Assembly: GCA_902630945.1 (NCBI GenBank)
Contig: CACOWV010000006.1
Span: forward strand, 1-39,618
From: an uncultured Pelagibacteraceae bacterium
GTDB lineage: Bacteria; Pseudomonadota; Alphaproteobacteria; Pelagibacterales; Pelagibacteraceae
DNA length: 39,618 nt
Direction of reading: 5' to 3'
Shown here: positions 7,869 to 17,386 of the stretch, in pieces
Layout: each line of letters opens with the position of its first letter
How positions within the stretch are numbered: the stretch's first letter is position 1
Notes under the pieces: model-generated
Database searches by the model: none
What the model was told of the DNA's origin: nothing
Seen by the model: the letters and a program-made list of their open reading frames with translations, nothing else
Made by a program: the position numbers and the translations under genes

Positions 7869-8420
7869 ATGTCAAAAGAAAACTATTTAAACAAAATTAA
7901 AGATTTACCAGAAACTATAAAACAATTTGGAGGCTTGGTGCTTATAGTTCTTATCATATTTATTTCTTTTTCTGTTTTAAATGTCATGTTTGGCGGGGGA
8001 GATGAATTGGTAAGAAAAATGAAGTTAGAGGAAGAAAGAATTGCTCAAGAAAAAAAGTTAAGTGAATTAATATCCAAACTACCTTCAGGAATATTAGTTA
8101 CTTTTGATGGCACTGAACACTTTAAATTAACAGATGAGGTATATGAACAGGTCTGTAAAGCAACAAAATTAATACCTCAAAGAGCAATTATGGGTGCTAA
8201 TTTTTTAAATTTTAGAGCGCATGAGATTTATACGATTAATGGAAATAAGATTGATGAAACATTTGTAAAGTGGGATGAGGAAAAAAATAAATGTTATGCA
8301 GGTTTTACAGTAAGTGGAGATAATGTTGGAGTTAACGAGTCCATAAGTGTTAGTGGTGAGGCATTAAGTTTTTTAAGCACTGGAATTGACACTAGAGTTT
8401 ACTTTATTAAAAATTTTTAA
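7869..8420 (+). CDS. Inner-membrane-anchored protein of unknown function
   Basis: 183 residues with one N-terminal transmembrane helix (about 23-42, LVLIVLIIFISFSVLNVMF), then a short charged coiled-coil-like linker (MKLEEERIAQEKKLSELISK, about 53-72) and a C-terminal domain of roughly 110 residues, probably periplasmic, with two cysteines (QVCKATK, NKCYAGF) that may pair. The start codon abuts the stop of the MORN gene. No domain recognised. The arrangement of anchor, stalk and small beta-rich domain suggests an envelope role. Confidence 0.68.
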   Translation: MSKENYLNKIKDLPETIKQFGGLVLIVLIIFISFSVLNVMFGGGDELVRKMKLEEERIAQEKKLSELISKLPSGILVTFDGTEHFKLTDEVYEQVCKATKLIPQRAIMGANFLNFRAHEIYTINGNKIDETFVKWDEEKNKCYAGFTVSGDNVGVNESISVSGEALSFLSTGIDTRVYFIKNF

Positions 8421-8486
8421 GGGGGAAAAACAACAATATTATGGATTTAATTTTATCTTAATTTCATATAACTTGATTAAAAATTT

Positions 8487-9515
8487 ATGTCAGATCCAGT
8501 AATCAAATGTGAAAATGTTTATAAAATTTTTGGAGCAAATGCTCAAAAGATGCTTCAAGATTCTAATGGCAATGTTGATGCTAAAACTTTTCAAGACAAT
8601 GGATGTATTGTTGGAGTAAACAATGCTTCATTTGAAGTTTCTAAAGGTGAGATGTTGGTTGTTATGGGTTTGTCTGGTTCAGGAAAATCAACTTTATTAA
8701 GATGTATTTCAAGATTAACGGATGCAACTGGGGGAAAAATTTTTATTGAAGGTCAAGATTTATTACAATTAAACAACAAAGATCTCATTGATCTCAGAAG
8801 AAATAAAATGGGAATGGTTTTTCAAAGTTTTGCTTTGCTTCCACACAAAACTGTAGTTGAGAATATAGCTTTTCCACTTCAAATAAAAGGAGTGAAAACT
8901 GAAGAAAGTATTAGTAAAGCAATGGATATGGTTAAGTTGGTTGGACTGGATGGAAGAGAAAATTATTTTCCGAGAGAGTTATCAGGAGGACAACAACAAA
9001 GAGTAGGTATAGCAAGATCATTAGCTGTAGAACCAGATATATGGTTTTTAGATGAACCTTTTTCTGCTTTAGATCCATTAATTAGAAAAGAAATGCAAGA
9101 TGAGTTTTTAAGACTTCAGGAAAAATTACAAAAAACAATTATGTTTATTACTCATGATTTTGATGAAGCTTTAAAACTTGCTGACCGGATTGCTATCATG
9201 AAAGATGGCATAATTGAGCAGCTAGATACACCTGCAAATATAGTTTTGAATCCTGCTACGGAATACGTGAGAAAGTTTACAGAGGAAGTCCCTAGAGAAA
9301 AAGTCTTATTAATTGAAGATGTAATGGATAAATCTAAAGATAATCTTGGTGATTTAAAAGTTTCAAAAGATGAAATAATAGAGAATGTTGCTGAAAAAAT
9401 TTTAACTCAAGAAAAATCTGTTGCTGTAGTTGATAGTAATAACGAAATTATTGGTTCTATTAATCCGACTAAAATAATTAACACAGTTTTTGGAGGGAGA
9501 AAAAATAATAATTAA
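8487..9515 (+). CDS. tmoW: TMAO ABC transporter ATP-binding protein TmoW
   Basis: 342 residues, OpuAA/ProV-type importer ATPase. Walker A GLSGSGKST (61-69), Q-loop in MVFQSFALLP (about 110-119), signature LSGGQQQ (165-171), Walker B IWFLDEP (185-191) and switch His in FITHDFDEA (about 221-229) are all intact. The C-terminal 90 residues form a regulatory extension resembling a degenerate CBS region (ending AVVDSNNEIIGSINPTKI). It lies 3 bp before tmoV, the permease, and energises TMAO uptake with TmoX. Upstream is a 66-bp gap without a good Shine-Dalgarno, which may hold its own promoter because the tmoX terminator blocks read-through. Glycine betaine/choline transport is the alternative specificity. 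Confidence 0.9.
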   Translation: MSDPVIKCENVYKIFGANAQKMLQDSNGNVDAKTFQDNGCIVGVNNASFEVSKGEMLVVMGLSGSGKSTLLRCISRLTDATGGKIFIEGQDLLQLNNKDLIDLRRNKMGMVFQSFALLPHKTVVENIAFPLQIKGVKTEESISKAMDMVKLVGLDGRENYFPRELSGGQQQRVGIARSLAVEPDIWFLDEPFSALDPLIRKEMQDEFLRLQEKLQKTIMFITHDFDEALKLADRIAIMKDGIIEQLDTPANIVLNPATEYVRKFTEEVPREKVLLIEDVMDKSKDNLGDLKVSKDEIIENVAEKILTQEKSVAVVDSNNEIIGSINPTKIINTVFGGRKNNN

Positions 9516-9518
9516 ATT

Positions 9519-11672
9519 ATGGAACTTTTAAAAAAATATCCAAAAATATTTCAATGGTTGTTTTTATTAGTTGTATTTTTTGCTTTATGTTTTGCGATTG
9601 AAGTTCCTGAAACATATAAATTCATTAGAGGTCAAGCAGAATTCGTTAAAGATCCCAATCAAAGTAGTTATGTATTTTTAGGTAAAGAGGTAAGATATTA
9701 TGCTTTTGATGTCTTCTGGAGGTTACCTCCATTGCTTGGATGGTTGCCAATTTGGATTAATGACTCATTATTTTTCTTGATGAATGAGTGGATGCCAATT
9801 GAAGTTTGGAATGAAGATACTCAAGAATTTAAAAGTCGCCCAATAGTTTTACAAATTAGTAGAAACTTGACTGCCTTTATGACTTTTTTAATAGAATTAA
9901 TAAGAGAGATTTTACTAGGTGGTCTGGAAACTATTGTTGCCTTTACTAGTTGGGATTGGATAGATAAAAATCCATGGGCTGAATTACCTGGATTACCCTG
10001 GACTATTGTTGCAGCAGGCGCAGCATTACTTTCTTATAAGCTAAGTGGGAAAGGTTTAGCTTTGTTTGCTGGGTTAACTATGGTTTATATTTCAGTGTTT
10101 GGTCAATGGAAGCCATCTATGCAAACGCTATCATTTATATTAGTTGCTGCTCCCTTATCATTTATTTTTGGTTTAGGTTTAGGGATAGCTGCCTTTAAAA
10201 GTAAACGTGTAGAAAAAGCTTTATATCCAATATTACTTGTGATGCAAACAATGCCACAATATGCTGTTTTGGTTCCAGCACTAGTTCTTTTTGGAGTTGG
10301 TGATCATGCTGCTGTAATTATTACAATGGTTGTAGCAATACCACCGATGATTTTGTTAACTCTATTAGGTTTAAGGGCAGTGCCTCCAGAAGTTATTGAA
10401 GCAGGGAGGATGAGTGGATGCAATAATTTTCAATTAATGTTTAAGGTTTTAATTCCAACTGCTAGGAGAGATATTCTAATTGGAGTAAATCAAGTCATTA
10501 TGGTGTGTTTTTCGATGGCAGTTATTTCAGCTTTTATTGGGGCTAAAGGTTTAGGTTTTAATTTATTATTAGCATTAAACCAGTTGAATATTGGATTAGC
10601 TTTAGAAGCAGGCTTGTGTATTAGTTTAATTGCAATTCTATTAGATAAGATGTCTTTAGCTTGGGCAAATAAGCAAACAGATTATTTTGGCAATCTTACA
10701 TTCTATCAAAGAAATAAAAATCTTATATTTTTTGGTGTTATATTTGTTATTGGAATAATACTTTCTTACGTTGGAACTTTTTTATTTAAAGGTACTTTTA
10801 ATTATTTATTTGAAATTCCACATAACAAAGGAATATCAACAGCAGATTTTTGGAATAAAGGTGTAGATTGGATTTTTGATACTTTTTTTGTTTATATCAA
10901 AGCATTTAATACTTGGTTAATTAAAGAGGTGCTCCAACCAATGAGAGCACTGTATTTAAGGATGCCAGCAATAGCTACAATAGTTTTAGTGGTTGGTGCA
11001 GGATATTTAATTGGTGGTATACGTTCTGCTTTGGTGGTTTGTGCTTTAACCTTATTTATCGCATTTAGTCCATGGTGGGATAGAGCTTTAGTTACAGCAT
11101 ATATGGCAACCTTTGGAGTAATCGTTTCTTGTATTATTGGATTTACGGTAGGAACATTATGTTTTCAAAATAAACATTCAGCAAACTTTATGTTAGGCGT
11201 TTGTGATATTTTTCAAACATTCCCATCATTTGTATATTTAATTCCAGTAATGATGTTATTTGGTATTACGGACACATCAGTGCTTATTGCAGTAATTGTT
11301 TATGCGACCATACCTGCAACAAGATATACAATTGAGGGATTACGAAGTGTTCCAGCAGGTTTACACGACGCAGCAACTATGTCAGGCGTAAATAAATTTC
11401 AAAGATTGACCAAAATAGAATTTCCTTTGGCATTCCCACATATGATGCTTGGTATAAATCAAACTATTGTATTTGCATTGTTCATGGTAATTATTGGAGC
11501 ATTCATTGGTACAGAAGATTTGGGTCAATATATTTTAAAAGCATTATCAGACAAAAAAGGTGCAGGCATTGGATTAACACTTGGTATATGCGTAGCATTT
11601 ATTGCTTTAATATTTGATAACTTAATCAGAGCTTACGTTCAAAAAAGAAAAAAACACCTAGGTATTGATTAA
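9519..11672 (+). CDS. tmoV: TMAO ABC transporter permease TmoV (tandem double permease)
   Basis: 717 residues, about twice a normal OpuAB/ProW permease because it holds two fused BPD_transp_1 domains. Each carries the EAA loop that docks the ATPase: GLRAVPPEVIEAGRMSGC (first half, about 285-305) and GLRSVPAGLHDAATMSGV (second half, about 608-625). Each half also has the family's QTMPQYAVLVPALVLFG or QTFPSFVYLIPVMMLFG helix. N-terminal residues 1-150 add a hydrophobic and periplasmic-loop region. The fused arrangement is the known layout for TmoV and lets a single chain act as the translocation pore with TmoW. Its stop lies 7 bp from the convergent tmm stop, with no obvious terminator between. 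Confidence 0.9.
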   Translation: MELLKKYPKIFQWLFLLVVFFALCFAIEVPETYKFIRGQAEFVKDPNQSSYVFLGKEVRYYAFDVFWRLPPLLGWLPIWINDSLFFLMNEWMPIEVWNEDTQEFKSRPIVLQISRNLTAFMTFLIELIREILLGGLETIVAFTSWDWIDKNPWAELPGLPWTIVAAGAALLSYKLSGKGLALFAGLTMVYISVFGQWKPSMQTLSFILVAAPLSFIFGLGLGIAAFKSKRVEKALYPILLVMQTMPQYAVLVPALVLFGVGDHAAVIITMVVAIPPMILLTLLGLRAVPPEVIEAGRMSGCNNFQLMFKVLIPTARRDILIGVNQVIMVCFSMAVISAFIGAKGLGFNLLLALNQLNIGLALEAGLCISLIAILLDKMSLAWANKQTDYFGNLTFYQRNKNLIFFGVIFVIGIILSYVGTFLFKGTFNYLFEIPHNKGISTADFWNKGVDWIFDTFFVYIKAFNTWLIKEVLQPMRALYLRMPAIATIVLVVGAGYLIGGIRSALVVCALTLFIAFSPWWDRALVTAYMATFGVIVSCIIGFTVGTLCFQNKHSANFMLGVCDIFQTFPSFVYLIPVMMLFGITDTSVLIAVIVYATIPATRYTIEGLRSVPAGLHDAATMSGVNKFQRLTKIEFPLAFPHMMLGINQTIVFALFMVIIGAFIGTEDLGQYILKALSDKKGAGIGLTLGICVAFIALIFDNLIRAYVQKRKKHLGID

Positions 11673-11679
11673 TTCTAAT

Positions 11680-13011
11680 CTATTTATCTAAAAAAGTTTT
11701 TAATGAATCATCCATAGCAGTTGCCCATGGTGTATGATGAATTGGAGCAACAGAACCCGTCACAGGTGAAGAAAAAGATTTGTTTCTATAAGTTAATATA
11801 TCTTCAACTTTATGATGTTCCCATTCTTTAAAATGCTTTCTTATTAATTCAAAATCAATTTTTGGATAATCTGACATTTCATGAAGTTCTTTTGTATATT
11901 CAGTTTGAAAATCTATCATTTGATCTGGATTTTCTAATTTTTCCTCCATAGCAACCCATTTATTGATATCACTCTCAATTTCTTTATCATTTGGTATTTT
12001 AATTTTATTCATTATTACATCCCTTGCGTACCAAGCCTGACAATCAAACATATTAAATGTATGAAACTGATCCTGCATGCCAAGATATAAAAGTTTATGA
12101 TTATCCTGCCAAACAACTCCTTTATATAGTTTTGGTGGGTATAATCTATTTCTAGTTTTTAATTGTAAACTCTCTTCTAAAAAAGGAAAATGATGAAGAT
12201 AACCAGTGCATAAAATTATAACATCTGCTTCTTGTTCTGTGCCATCTTTAAAAATTGCCTTTTTGCCTTCCAATTTATCAAGGTAATGAACTTCTTTCAT
12301 TCCTTTTGGCCATTTAAATCCCATTGGATTGTGACGGTAACCAATAGTAACACTTTTAGCTCCGTATTTATTGCACTGAAGCGCAATGTCTTCTGCTGAG
12401 TAACTACTTCCCAGCACTATTACATTTTTATCTCTAAATTCTTCTGCATCTCTAAAGTCATGAGAATGCATTATTCTTCCAGGGAATGTATCCATCCCTT
12501 TGTATTCTGGAATAAATGGAACTGAAAAGTGACCTGTTGATACAACAACAAAATCAAAATTATCTTTTAATATTTTGCTACTAACTTTATCTTGATAACT
12601 AAGCTCAAATTTTTTATTTTTAAAAATAGTATTAATAACTCTAGTATTAAATTTTATCTTTTTTTTTAAATTCCCCTTACTTGCTCTTCCAACAATATAA
12701 TCATATAAAACTTCTCTAGGCGGGAAAGATGGTATTGATTTCCCAAAGTGCTCATCAAAGGAGTAATCTGCAAATTCTAAACACTCTTTTGGTCCATTTG
12801 ACCAAAGATATCTATACATACTATTAGGAACAGGGTCTCCGTATTGATCAGATCCTGTTCGCCAGCTGTAATTCCATAAACCTCCCCAACTATCTTGTTT
12901 TTCAAAACAAACAACTTCAGGGATTTTTTCACCATTTTTTTCCGCTAATTCAAAAGACCGTAACATTGATAGTCCACAAGGCCCTGCACCAATAATTGCT
13001 ACTTTTGTCAT
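11680..13011 (-). CDS. tmm: Trimethylamine monooxygenase Tmm (bacterial FMO)
   Basis: 443 residues, a flavin-containing monooxygenase. FAD site GAGPCG (8-13), NADPH site GSSYSAEDIA (201-210), FMO identifying region FPGRIMHSHDF (176-186), SNGPKE segment with Asn72 expected near the flavin, and LCTGY (267-271) are all present. The length and the bacterial-type C-terminus match Tmm, which oxidises trimethylamine to TMAO with NADPH and O2; bacterial Tmm can also oxidise other tertiary amines and DMS. Context with tdm and the TMAO importer makes this assignment strong. It is divergent from gpsA across a 77-bp AT-rich gap that carries two copies of a perfect palindrome. Confidence 0.92.
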   Translation of the reverse strand: MTKVAIIGAGPCGLSMLRSFELAEKNGEKIPEVVCFEKQDSWGGLWNYSWRTGSDQYGDPVPNSMYRYLWSNGPKECLEFADYSFDEHFGKSIPSFPPREVLYDYIVGRASKGNLKKKIKFNTRVINTIFKNKKFELSYQDKVSSKILKDNFDFVVVSTGHFSVPFIPEYKGMDTFPGRIMHSHDFRDAEEFRDKNVIVLGSSYSAEDIALQCNKYGAKSVTIGYRHNPMGFKWPKGMKEVHYLDKLEGKKAIFKDGTEQEADVIILCTGYLHHFPFLEESLQLKTRNRLYPPKLYKGVVWQDNHKLLYLGMQDQFHTFNMFDCQAWYARDVIMNKIKIPNDKEIESDINKWVAMEEKLENPDQMIDFQTEYTKELHEMSDYPKIDFELIRKHFKEWEHHKVEDILTYRNKSFSSPVTGSVAPIHHTPWATAMDDSLKTFLDK

Positions 13012-13088
13012 TAATATACCAAATTAAATAATTATTTATGTATTTTACTAACAAAATGATGACAATTACAATAAAATAATTATTTGTT
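13012..13088. promoter_or_regulatory. tmm / gpsA divergent promoter region with paired palindrome
   Basis: The 12-bp perfect palindrome AAATAATTATTT occurs twice in this 77-bp gap, at 13026-13037 and 13074-13085 (48 bp apart). The first copy extends to 14 bp (TAAATAATTATTTA). Position beside both start codons suggests operator or promoter function, but the base composition (A/T only) makes chance occurrence plausible. Confidence 0.35.
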
Positions 13089-14051
13089 ATGAAAAATATC
13101 TTAGTTATTGGCGGAGGTGCTATGGGCTCTGCATTTACAATCCCAAGTTTAGAAAATAAAAATAATGTGACAATTACAGAACCTTATAGCAAAAGATTTA
13201 TTAAAGACCTATCCTCTAAAAAAAAATTTCATTCTGCTCTAAAGATAAAATTACCAAAACAAGCAAAATTTAGAAAATTTTCCAAAAATTTATTAAAAGA
13301 AAATTTTGACTTAATAGTAATAGCCTTAAGTCTTCCAGGTATTGATTTTATTGGTAAAGAATTAAAAAATTTAAGAGTTAAAACACCAATTTTGGTTTTG
13401 ACTAAAGGTCTAAAATTTGAAAAAAAAAAGAATAAGATTTTAACAATTCCAGAACAGCTCCAAAAAAACTATAATTTAAAAAATGTTTCAGTCCTTAAAG
13501 GACCTTGTTTGGCAAAGGAATTAGCCAGAAAAAATCAAACTAGTGTAATTATAGCCAACAAGAATATTAAAATTGCAAAATCTATTGGTAGAAAAATTTC
13601 TACAAAATATTATTTAACAGAATACTCCAAAGATGTGGTTGGAGTAGAAGTATGTTCAGCAATAAAGAATATATATTCAATGATTATTGGAGCTGGTCAA
13701 AACCTTAATTCCTCATCAAATTTATTTCAAAAAGCAATTCTTGAAATGAGATACTTAAACAAGTTTTTTAAAGGCAAAGATGAAACAATCCTAGGGCTTG
13801 CTGGGGTAGGTGACTTATATGTTAGTGCCGCAGGTGGAAGAAACAGTAAGATGGGAAGTTTTTTAGGAAAAGGATTTAAATTTAAAACTGCAAAAAAAAG
13901 ATTTATGCCCAAAGAGACTGTTGAAGGTGAAGAACTTGCAAAAGAGATTGCACCATTCATTTTAAAAAAAATTGATAAGAAGAAAATTCCATTAATGATT
14001 AATTTACTAGAAACAATTAAAGAGAATAAAAAATTTAAGATAAAAGTTTAG
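13089..14051 (+). CDS. gpsA: NAD(P)-dependent glycerol-3-phosphate dehydrogenase GpsA
   Basis: 320 residues. N-terminal NAD(P) motif GGGAMGSAF (8-16), KGPCLAKEL (137-145), catalytic Lys193 in [13 protein letters not shown], and GLAGVGDL (236-243), all diagnostic of GpsA. It reduces dihydroxyacetone phosphate to sn-glycerol 3-phosphate for phospholipid synthesis. The protein is lysine-rich and about 15 residues shorter than typical GpsA. It shares a divergent promoter region with tmm and converges on fhs, whose stop overlaps its own by 4 bp. A metabolic link to methylamine use is not evident; proximity may reflect genome compaction only. Confidence 0.9.
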   Translation: MKNILVIGGGAMGSAFTIPSLENKNNVTITEPYSKRFIKDLSSKKKFHSALKIKLPKQAKFRKFSKNLLKENFDLIVIALSLPGIDFIGKELKNLRVKTPILVLTKGLKFEKKKNKILTIPEQLQKNYNLKNVSVLKGPCLAKELARKNQTSVIIANKNIKIAKSIGRKISTKYYLTEYSKDVVGVEVCSAIKNIYSMIIGAGQNLNSSSNLFQKAILEMRYLNKFFKGKDETILGLAGVGDLYVSAAGGRNSKMGSFLGKGFKFKTAKKRFMPKETVEGEELAKEIAPFILKKIDKKKIPLMINLLETIKENKKFKIKV

Positions 14052-15733
14052 AATAGACCTTCTATATCACCATTTTTATTAAGCTTAATAGAGTCAGCTG
14101 CGGGTACTCTTGGAAGTCCAGGCATTGTCATGATTGCTCCACAAACAACAACTATAAATTCTGCACCTGATGAAAGCCTAATCTCCCTAATTGGTAAAGA
14201 GTGACCTGTCGGAGCACCTTTTAAACTTGGATCTGTAGAGAAACTATATTGAGTTTTCGCAACACATATAGGTAATTCACCATATCCAGATTCCTCAAAG
14301 TTTTTTAATTGATCTCTGATTTTTGTATCCGCAATAACTTCATCAGCTCTATAGATTTCTTTTGCTATAGTTTCTATTTTTTTGAAAAGTGGAGTTTTAC
14401 TTTCGTATAAAAATTTAAATTTTGCTTCATTTTTCTCACATAAATCTGTTACATGTTTAGCTAAATCTTTTGTTCCTTCGCCACCATCAGCCCAGTGCTT
14501 ACAAACACTAGCATTTACTCCCAGCTTTTTACAAAATTCAACTAAAGCATTTACCTCTTTATCAGTATCTTTTATAAAATGATTTATGGCTACGGCCACT
14601 GGTAAACCAAATTTTTTTACGTTTTCAATATGTCTCTCAAGGTTTATCAATCCTTTCTTAAGCGCATCGACATTTTCATTTTTTAAATCATCTTTTGCAA
14701 CACCACCATGCATCTTTAAAGCTCTTATGGTTGCAACTATAACAACACAACTTGGTTTTAAATTTGATTTTCTACATTTTATATCTAGAAATTTTTCAGC
14801 ACCTAAATCTGCCCCAAAACCTGCTTCTGTAACGACATAATCAGCAAGTTTTAATCCAGCTTTAGTTGCAATTACTGAATTACATCCATGTGCAATATTT
14901 GCGAACGGTCCACCATGAATTATTGCAGGATTATTTTCTAAAGTTTGTGTAATATTGGGTCTGATTGCTTCTTTTAGCAAAACAGTCATCGGCCCATGAG
15001 CATTTAAGTCTTTAGCATAAATTGGTTTTTTCTCTCGTGTGTATGCTACTGTGATATTTCCAATCCTATTTTCTAAATCCTCAAGATTATTAGCAAGACA
15101 AAAGATAGCCATTATCTCAGAAGCAACCGTAATATCAAAACCATCTTCTCTTGGAAAACCATTAGCGACACCGCCAAGATTAATATTTATTGATCTTAAG
15201 GCCCTGTCGTTCATATCCATAACTCTTTTCCAAACAATTCTTCTGACATCTATGTTTAATTTATTTCCCCAGTAGATATGATTATCAATTAAAGCTGACA
15301 AAAGATTATGAGCAGATGTTATAGCATGAAAATCTCCAGTGAAGTGAAGATTAATTTGTTCCATAGGAACTACTTGTGCATATCCGCCTCCTGCAGCGCC
15401 ACCTTTCATTCCAAAAGATGGACCTAAACTTGGTTCCCTTAAGCATACAATAGATTTTTTTCCAATTTTGTTTAATCCATCATTTAATCCAACAGAAGTA
15501 GTTGTTTTACCTTCTCCAGCAGGGGTTGGAGTTATTGCTGTAACTAAAATTAATTTACCATCTGGTTTATTTTTTAATGTATCTAAATATTCTAAGTTTA
15601 TTTTTGCAATATGCCTGCCCATTGGACTAAAAGCTGAGCTTTCATCTGGAACATTTACCTTTGCTAAAATATCCTTAATCGGAAGCATTTTTGCTTCACG
15701 AGCAATTTGAATGTCTGATTTTATGTCGCTCAT
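14048..15733 (-). CDS. fhs: Formate-tetrahydrofolate ligase
   Basis: 561 residues, the usual length of Fhs. The ATP-binding P-loop is [11 protein letters not shown] (68-78); [20 protein letters not shown]-type substrate loop follows near residue 100, and the C-terminus has the family's [11 protein letters not shown] segment. The enzyme interconverts formate + THF + ATP with 10-formyl-THF. In a methylamine-oxidising cell it is thought to run toward formate to recover ATP from methyl groups entering as methylene-THF. Divergent from the sox/mgd operon and only 4 bp overlapping gpsA at the 3' end, it is placed to act on the C1 units produced by its neighbours. Confidence 0.95.
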   Translation of the reverse strand: MSDIKSDIQIAREAKMLPIKDILAKVNVPDESSAFSPMGRHIAKINLEYLDTLKNKPDGKLILVTAITPTPAGEGKTTTSVGLNDGLNKIGKKSIVCLREPSLGPSFGMKGGAAGGGYAQVVPMEQINLHFTGDFHAITSAHNLLSALIDNHIYWGNKLNIDVRRIVWKRVMDMNDRALRSININLGGVANGFPREDGFDITVASEIMAIFCLANNLEDLENRIGNITVAYTREKKPIYAKDLNAHGPMTVLLKEAIRPNITQTLENNPAIIHGGPFANIAHGCNSVIATKAGLKLADYVVTEAGFGADLGAEKFLDIKCRKSNLKPSCVVIVATIRALKMHGGVAKDDLKNENVDALKKGLINLERHIENVKKFGLPVAVAINHFIKDTDKEVNALVEFCKKLGVNASVCKHWADGGEGTKDLAKHVTDLCEKNEAKFKFLYESKTPLFKKIETIAKEIYRADEVIADTKIRDQLKNFEESGYGELPICVAKTQYSFSTDPSLKGAPTGHSLPIREIRLSSGAEFIVVVCGAIMTMPGLPRVPAADSIKLNKNGDIEGLF

Positions 15734-15859
15734 CGAATATTATAAAAAATATAAAAAAACTGGTCGATTAGTATCTCTTTTTCGAGCCTTTGGAAATATC
15801 TAAAAATTATATATAAAAAAAATATGAACTATTTATACTCATTATTATAAAATTTAACC
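15734..15859. promoter_or_regulatory. Divergent fhs / sox(mgd) intergenic region
   Basis: 126-bp AT-rich gap between divergent starts of fhs and the sarcosine oxidase/N-methylglutamate dehydrogenase-type operon. It must contain both promoters. TATAAA/TATAAT-like hexamers are abundant (for example around 15739-15746 and 15845-15850), so none can be singled out. A less AT-rich island lies at about 15761-15800. I see no riboswitch-like structure. Confidence 0.4.
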
Positions 15860-17116
15860 ATGCAAAAATATTCAGTTTTTAGTCTTGTTAAAAATGCACT
15901 TTCAAATCACGAAAATTGGGACTTGGCTTGGAAAGACCCAACTCCTAAGAAAGAATATGATGTTGTAATTATTGGTGGCGGTGGGCACGGCTTAGCAACA
16001 GCATATTATTTAGCGAAAGAACATAATATTAATAATGTTGCTATAATTGAAAAAGGTTGGATTGGGGGCGGTAATGTTGGTCGAAACACCACAATAATCA
16101 GATCAAATTATATGCATGATGATAATGCATTATTCAGCGAATTTGGAATGGATCTTTGGAGAAGAATGAGTCAAGATTTAAATTACAACGTAATGTTTTC
16201 TCCAAGAGGAATAATAAATCTCGCTCACTCAGATGCTCAAATGAATATATATGCTCGAAGAGGGAATTCGATGAGATTAAATGGAATCGATGCAGTGCTT
16301 TTAAATAGGGAAGAGGTTAAAGAAATTATTCCCATGGCTGATTTTTCTGAAAATGTAAGATTTCCAATCTTTGGTGGATTAATGCAGCCTAGTGCAGGAA
16401 CAGCTAGACATGATGCTGTTGCCTGGGGTTATGCACGTCAAGCAGATGATATGGGTGTTGATATAATACAAAATTGTGAAGTAATTGGGTTTGATGTGTC
16501 CGCAGGGAAAATTAATGGAGTGAGAACTTCTCGTGGAGACATTAAAGCAAAAAAAATTGGATTATGTGTTGCGGGAAGTACAAATATTTTAGCAGAAAAA
16601 TTAAACATGACATTACCAATTGAGACTCATTTATTACAAGCATGTGTATCTGAGCCAGTGAAACCAGTTTTAGATAAAGTAGTTACTTTTGGTGCTGGAC
16701 ATTTTTATATCAGCCAGTCTGACAAAGGAGAAATGGTAATGGGTGGTGATCTTGATGGCTATAATAGTTATGCTCAAAGAGGCAATCTTCCAACACTTCA
16801 ACATGTTCTGACAGAAGGAATAGCAATGATGCCTTTCTTGAGTAAATTAAAAATGCTTAGAACTTGGGGAGGAATAATGGATATGTCTATGGATGGTTCT
16901 CCCATAATAGATAAAACGCACATTGAAGGTTTGTATTTGAATTGTGGTTGGTGTTATGGTGGATTTAAAGCAACACCTGCATCTGGTTGGACATTTGCAC
17001 ACACTATTGCACAAGATAGAGTTCATGAATTAAACGCAGGTTATAGTTTAAATAGATTTAATACTGGTCACTTACTTGATGAAAAGGGACTTGGCACAAA
17101 AACTTGGATTTCATAA
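15860..17116 (+). CDS. soxB: Heterotetrameric sarcosine oxidase / N-methylglutamate dehydrogenase-type beta subunit (SoxB/MgdA)
   Basis: 418 residues, the expected size for SoxB or MgdA. FAD motif GGGGHG (39-44) within DVVIIGGGGHGLATAYY. His184 in TARHDAVAW corresponds to the region where heterotetrameric sarcosine oxidase covalently binds FMN. First gene of a tightly packed four-gene operon (beta-delta-alpha-gamma order), with its stop immediately before the delta-subunit ATG. SoxBDAG oxidises sarcosine to glycine; the homologous MgdABCD oxidises N-methylglutamate to glutamate, both passing the C1 unit to THF. Because Tmm, Tdm and glutamyl-amide ligase genes lie nearby, MgdA is a reasonable functional reading, but sarcosine from dimethylglycine (a DMGDH gene is at 36.4 kb) is an equal possibility. 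Confidence 0.88.
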   Translation: MQKYSVFSLVKNALSNHENWDLAWKDPTPKKEYDVVIIGGGGHGLATAYYLAKEHNINNVAIIEKGWIGGGNVGRNTTIIRSNYMHDDNALFSEFGMDLWRRMSQDLNYNVMFSPRGIINLAHSDAQMNIYARRGNSMRLNGIDAVLLNREEVKEIIPMADFSENVRFPIFGGLMQPSAGTARHDAVAWGYARQADDMGVDIIQNCEVIGFDVSAGKINGVRTSRGDIKAKKIGLCVAGSTNILAEKLNMTLPIETHLLQACVSEPVKPVLDKVVTFGAGHFYISQSDKGEMVMGGDLDGYNSYAQRGNLPTLQHVLTEGIAMMPFLSKLKMLRTWGGIMDMSMDGSPIIDKTHIEGLYLNCGWCYGGFKATPASGWTFAHTIAQDRVHELNAGYSLNRFNTGHLLDEKGLGTKTWIS

Positions 17117-17386
17117 ATGCTTTATATAAATTGTCCACACTGTGGAATGAGATCACAGAATGAATTTTCTTATGGTGGGGATGCAAGCGTAAAAAGGCCT
17201 GAGTTAGGCAAAGAAGTATCGGACCAAGAGTGGAATAATTTTGTTTATAATAGAAAAAGCTTAAGAGGAAAACATTGGGAGTTGTGGCAACATTTGTTTG
17301 GGTGTCGACAGTGGATTAAAGTTGAAAGAGATACAGCTACACACGAAATTTTTAGTACATTAAAAGCTAATGAGGAAATTTCATAA
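17117..17386 (+). CDS. soxD: Sarcosine oxidase / N-methylglutamate dehydrogenase-type delta subunit (SoxD/MgdB)
   Basis: 89 residues, a small zinc-binding subunit. Cys6 and Cys9 (INCPHCG) with His59 and Cys63 (QHLFGCRQW) form the expected zinc site of SoxD. It contributes to assembly of the complex and contacts the alpha subunit. Its ATG follows the beta stop directly, and its own stop overlaps the alpha start by one base (TAATG), indicating translational coupling and fixed stoichiometry. Confidence 0.92.
   Translation: MLYINCPHCGMRSQNEFSYGGDASVKRPELGKEVSDQEWNNFVYNRKSLRGKHWELWQHLFGCRQWIKVERDTATHEIFSTLKANEEIS

Noticed and set aside
15734-15859. Possible riboswitch or glycine-sensing leader upstream of fhs or the sox/mgd operon
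   Set aside because: No paired GC-rich stems or conserved riboswitch cores were visible; the region is mostly A/T.
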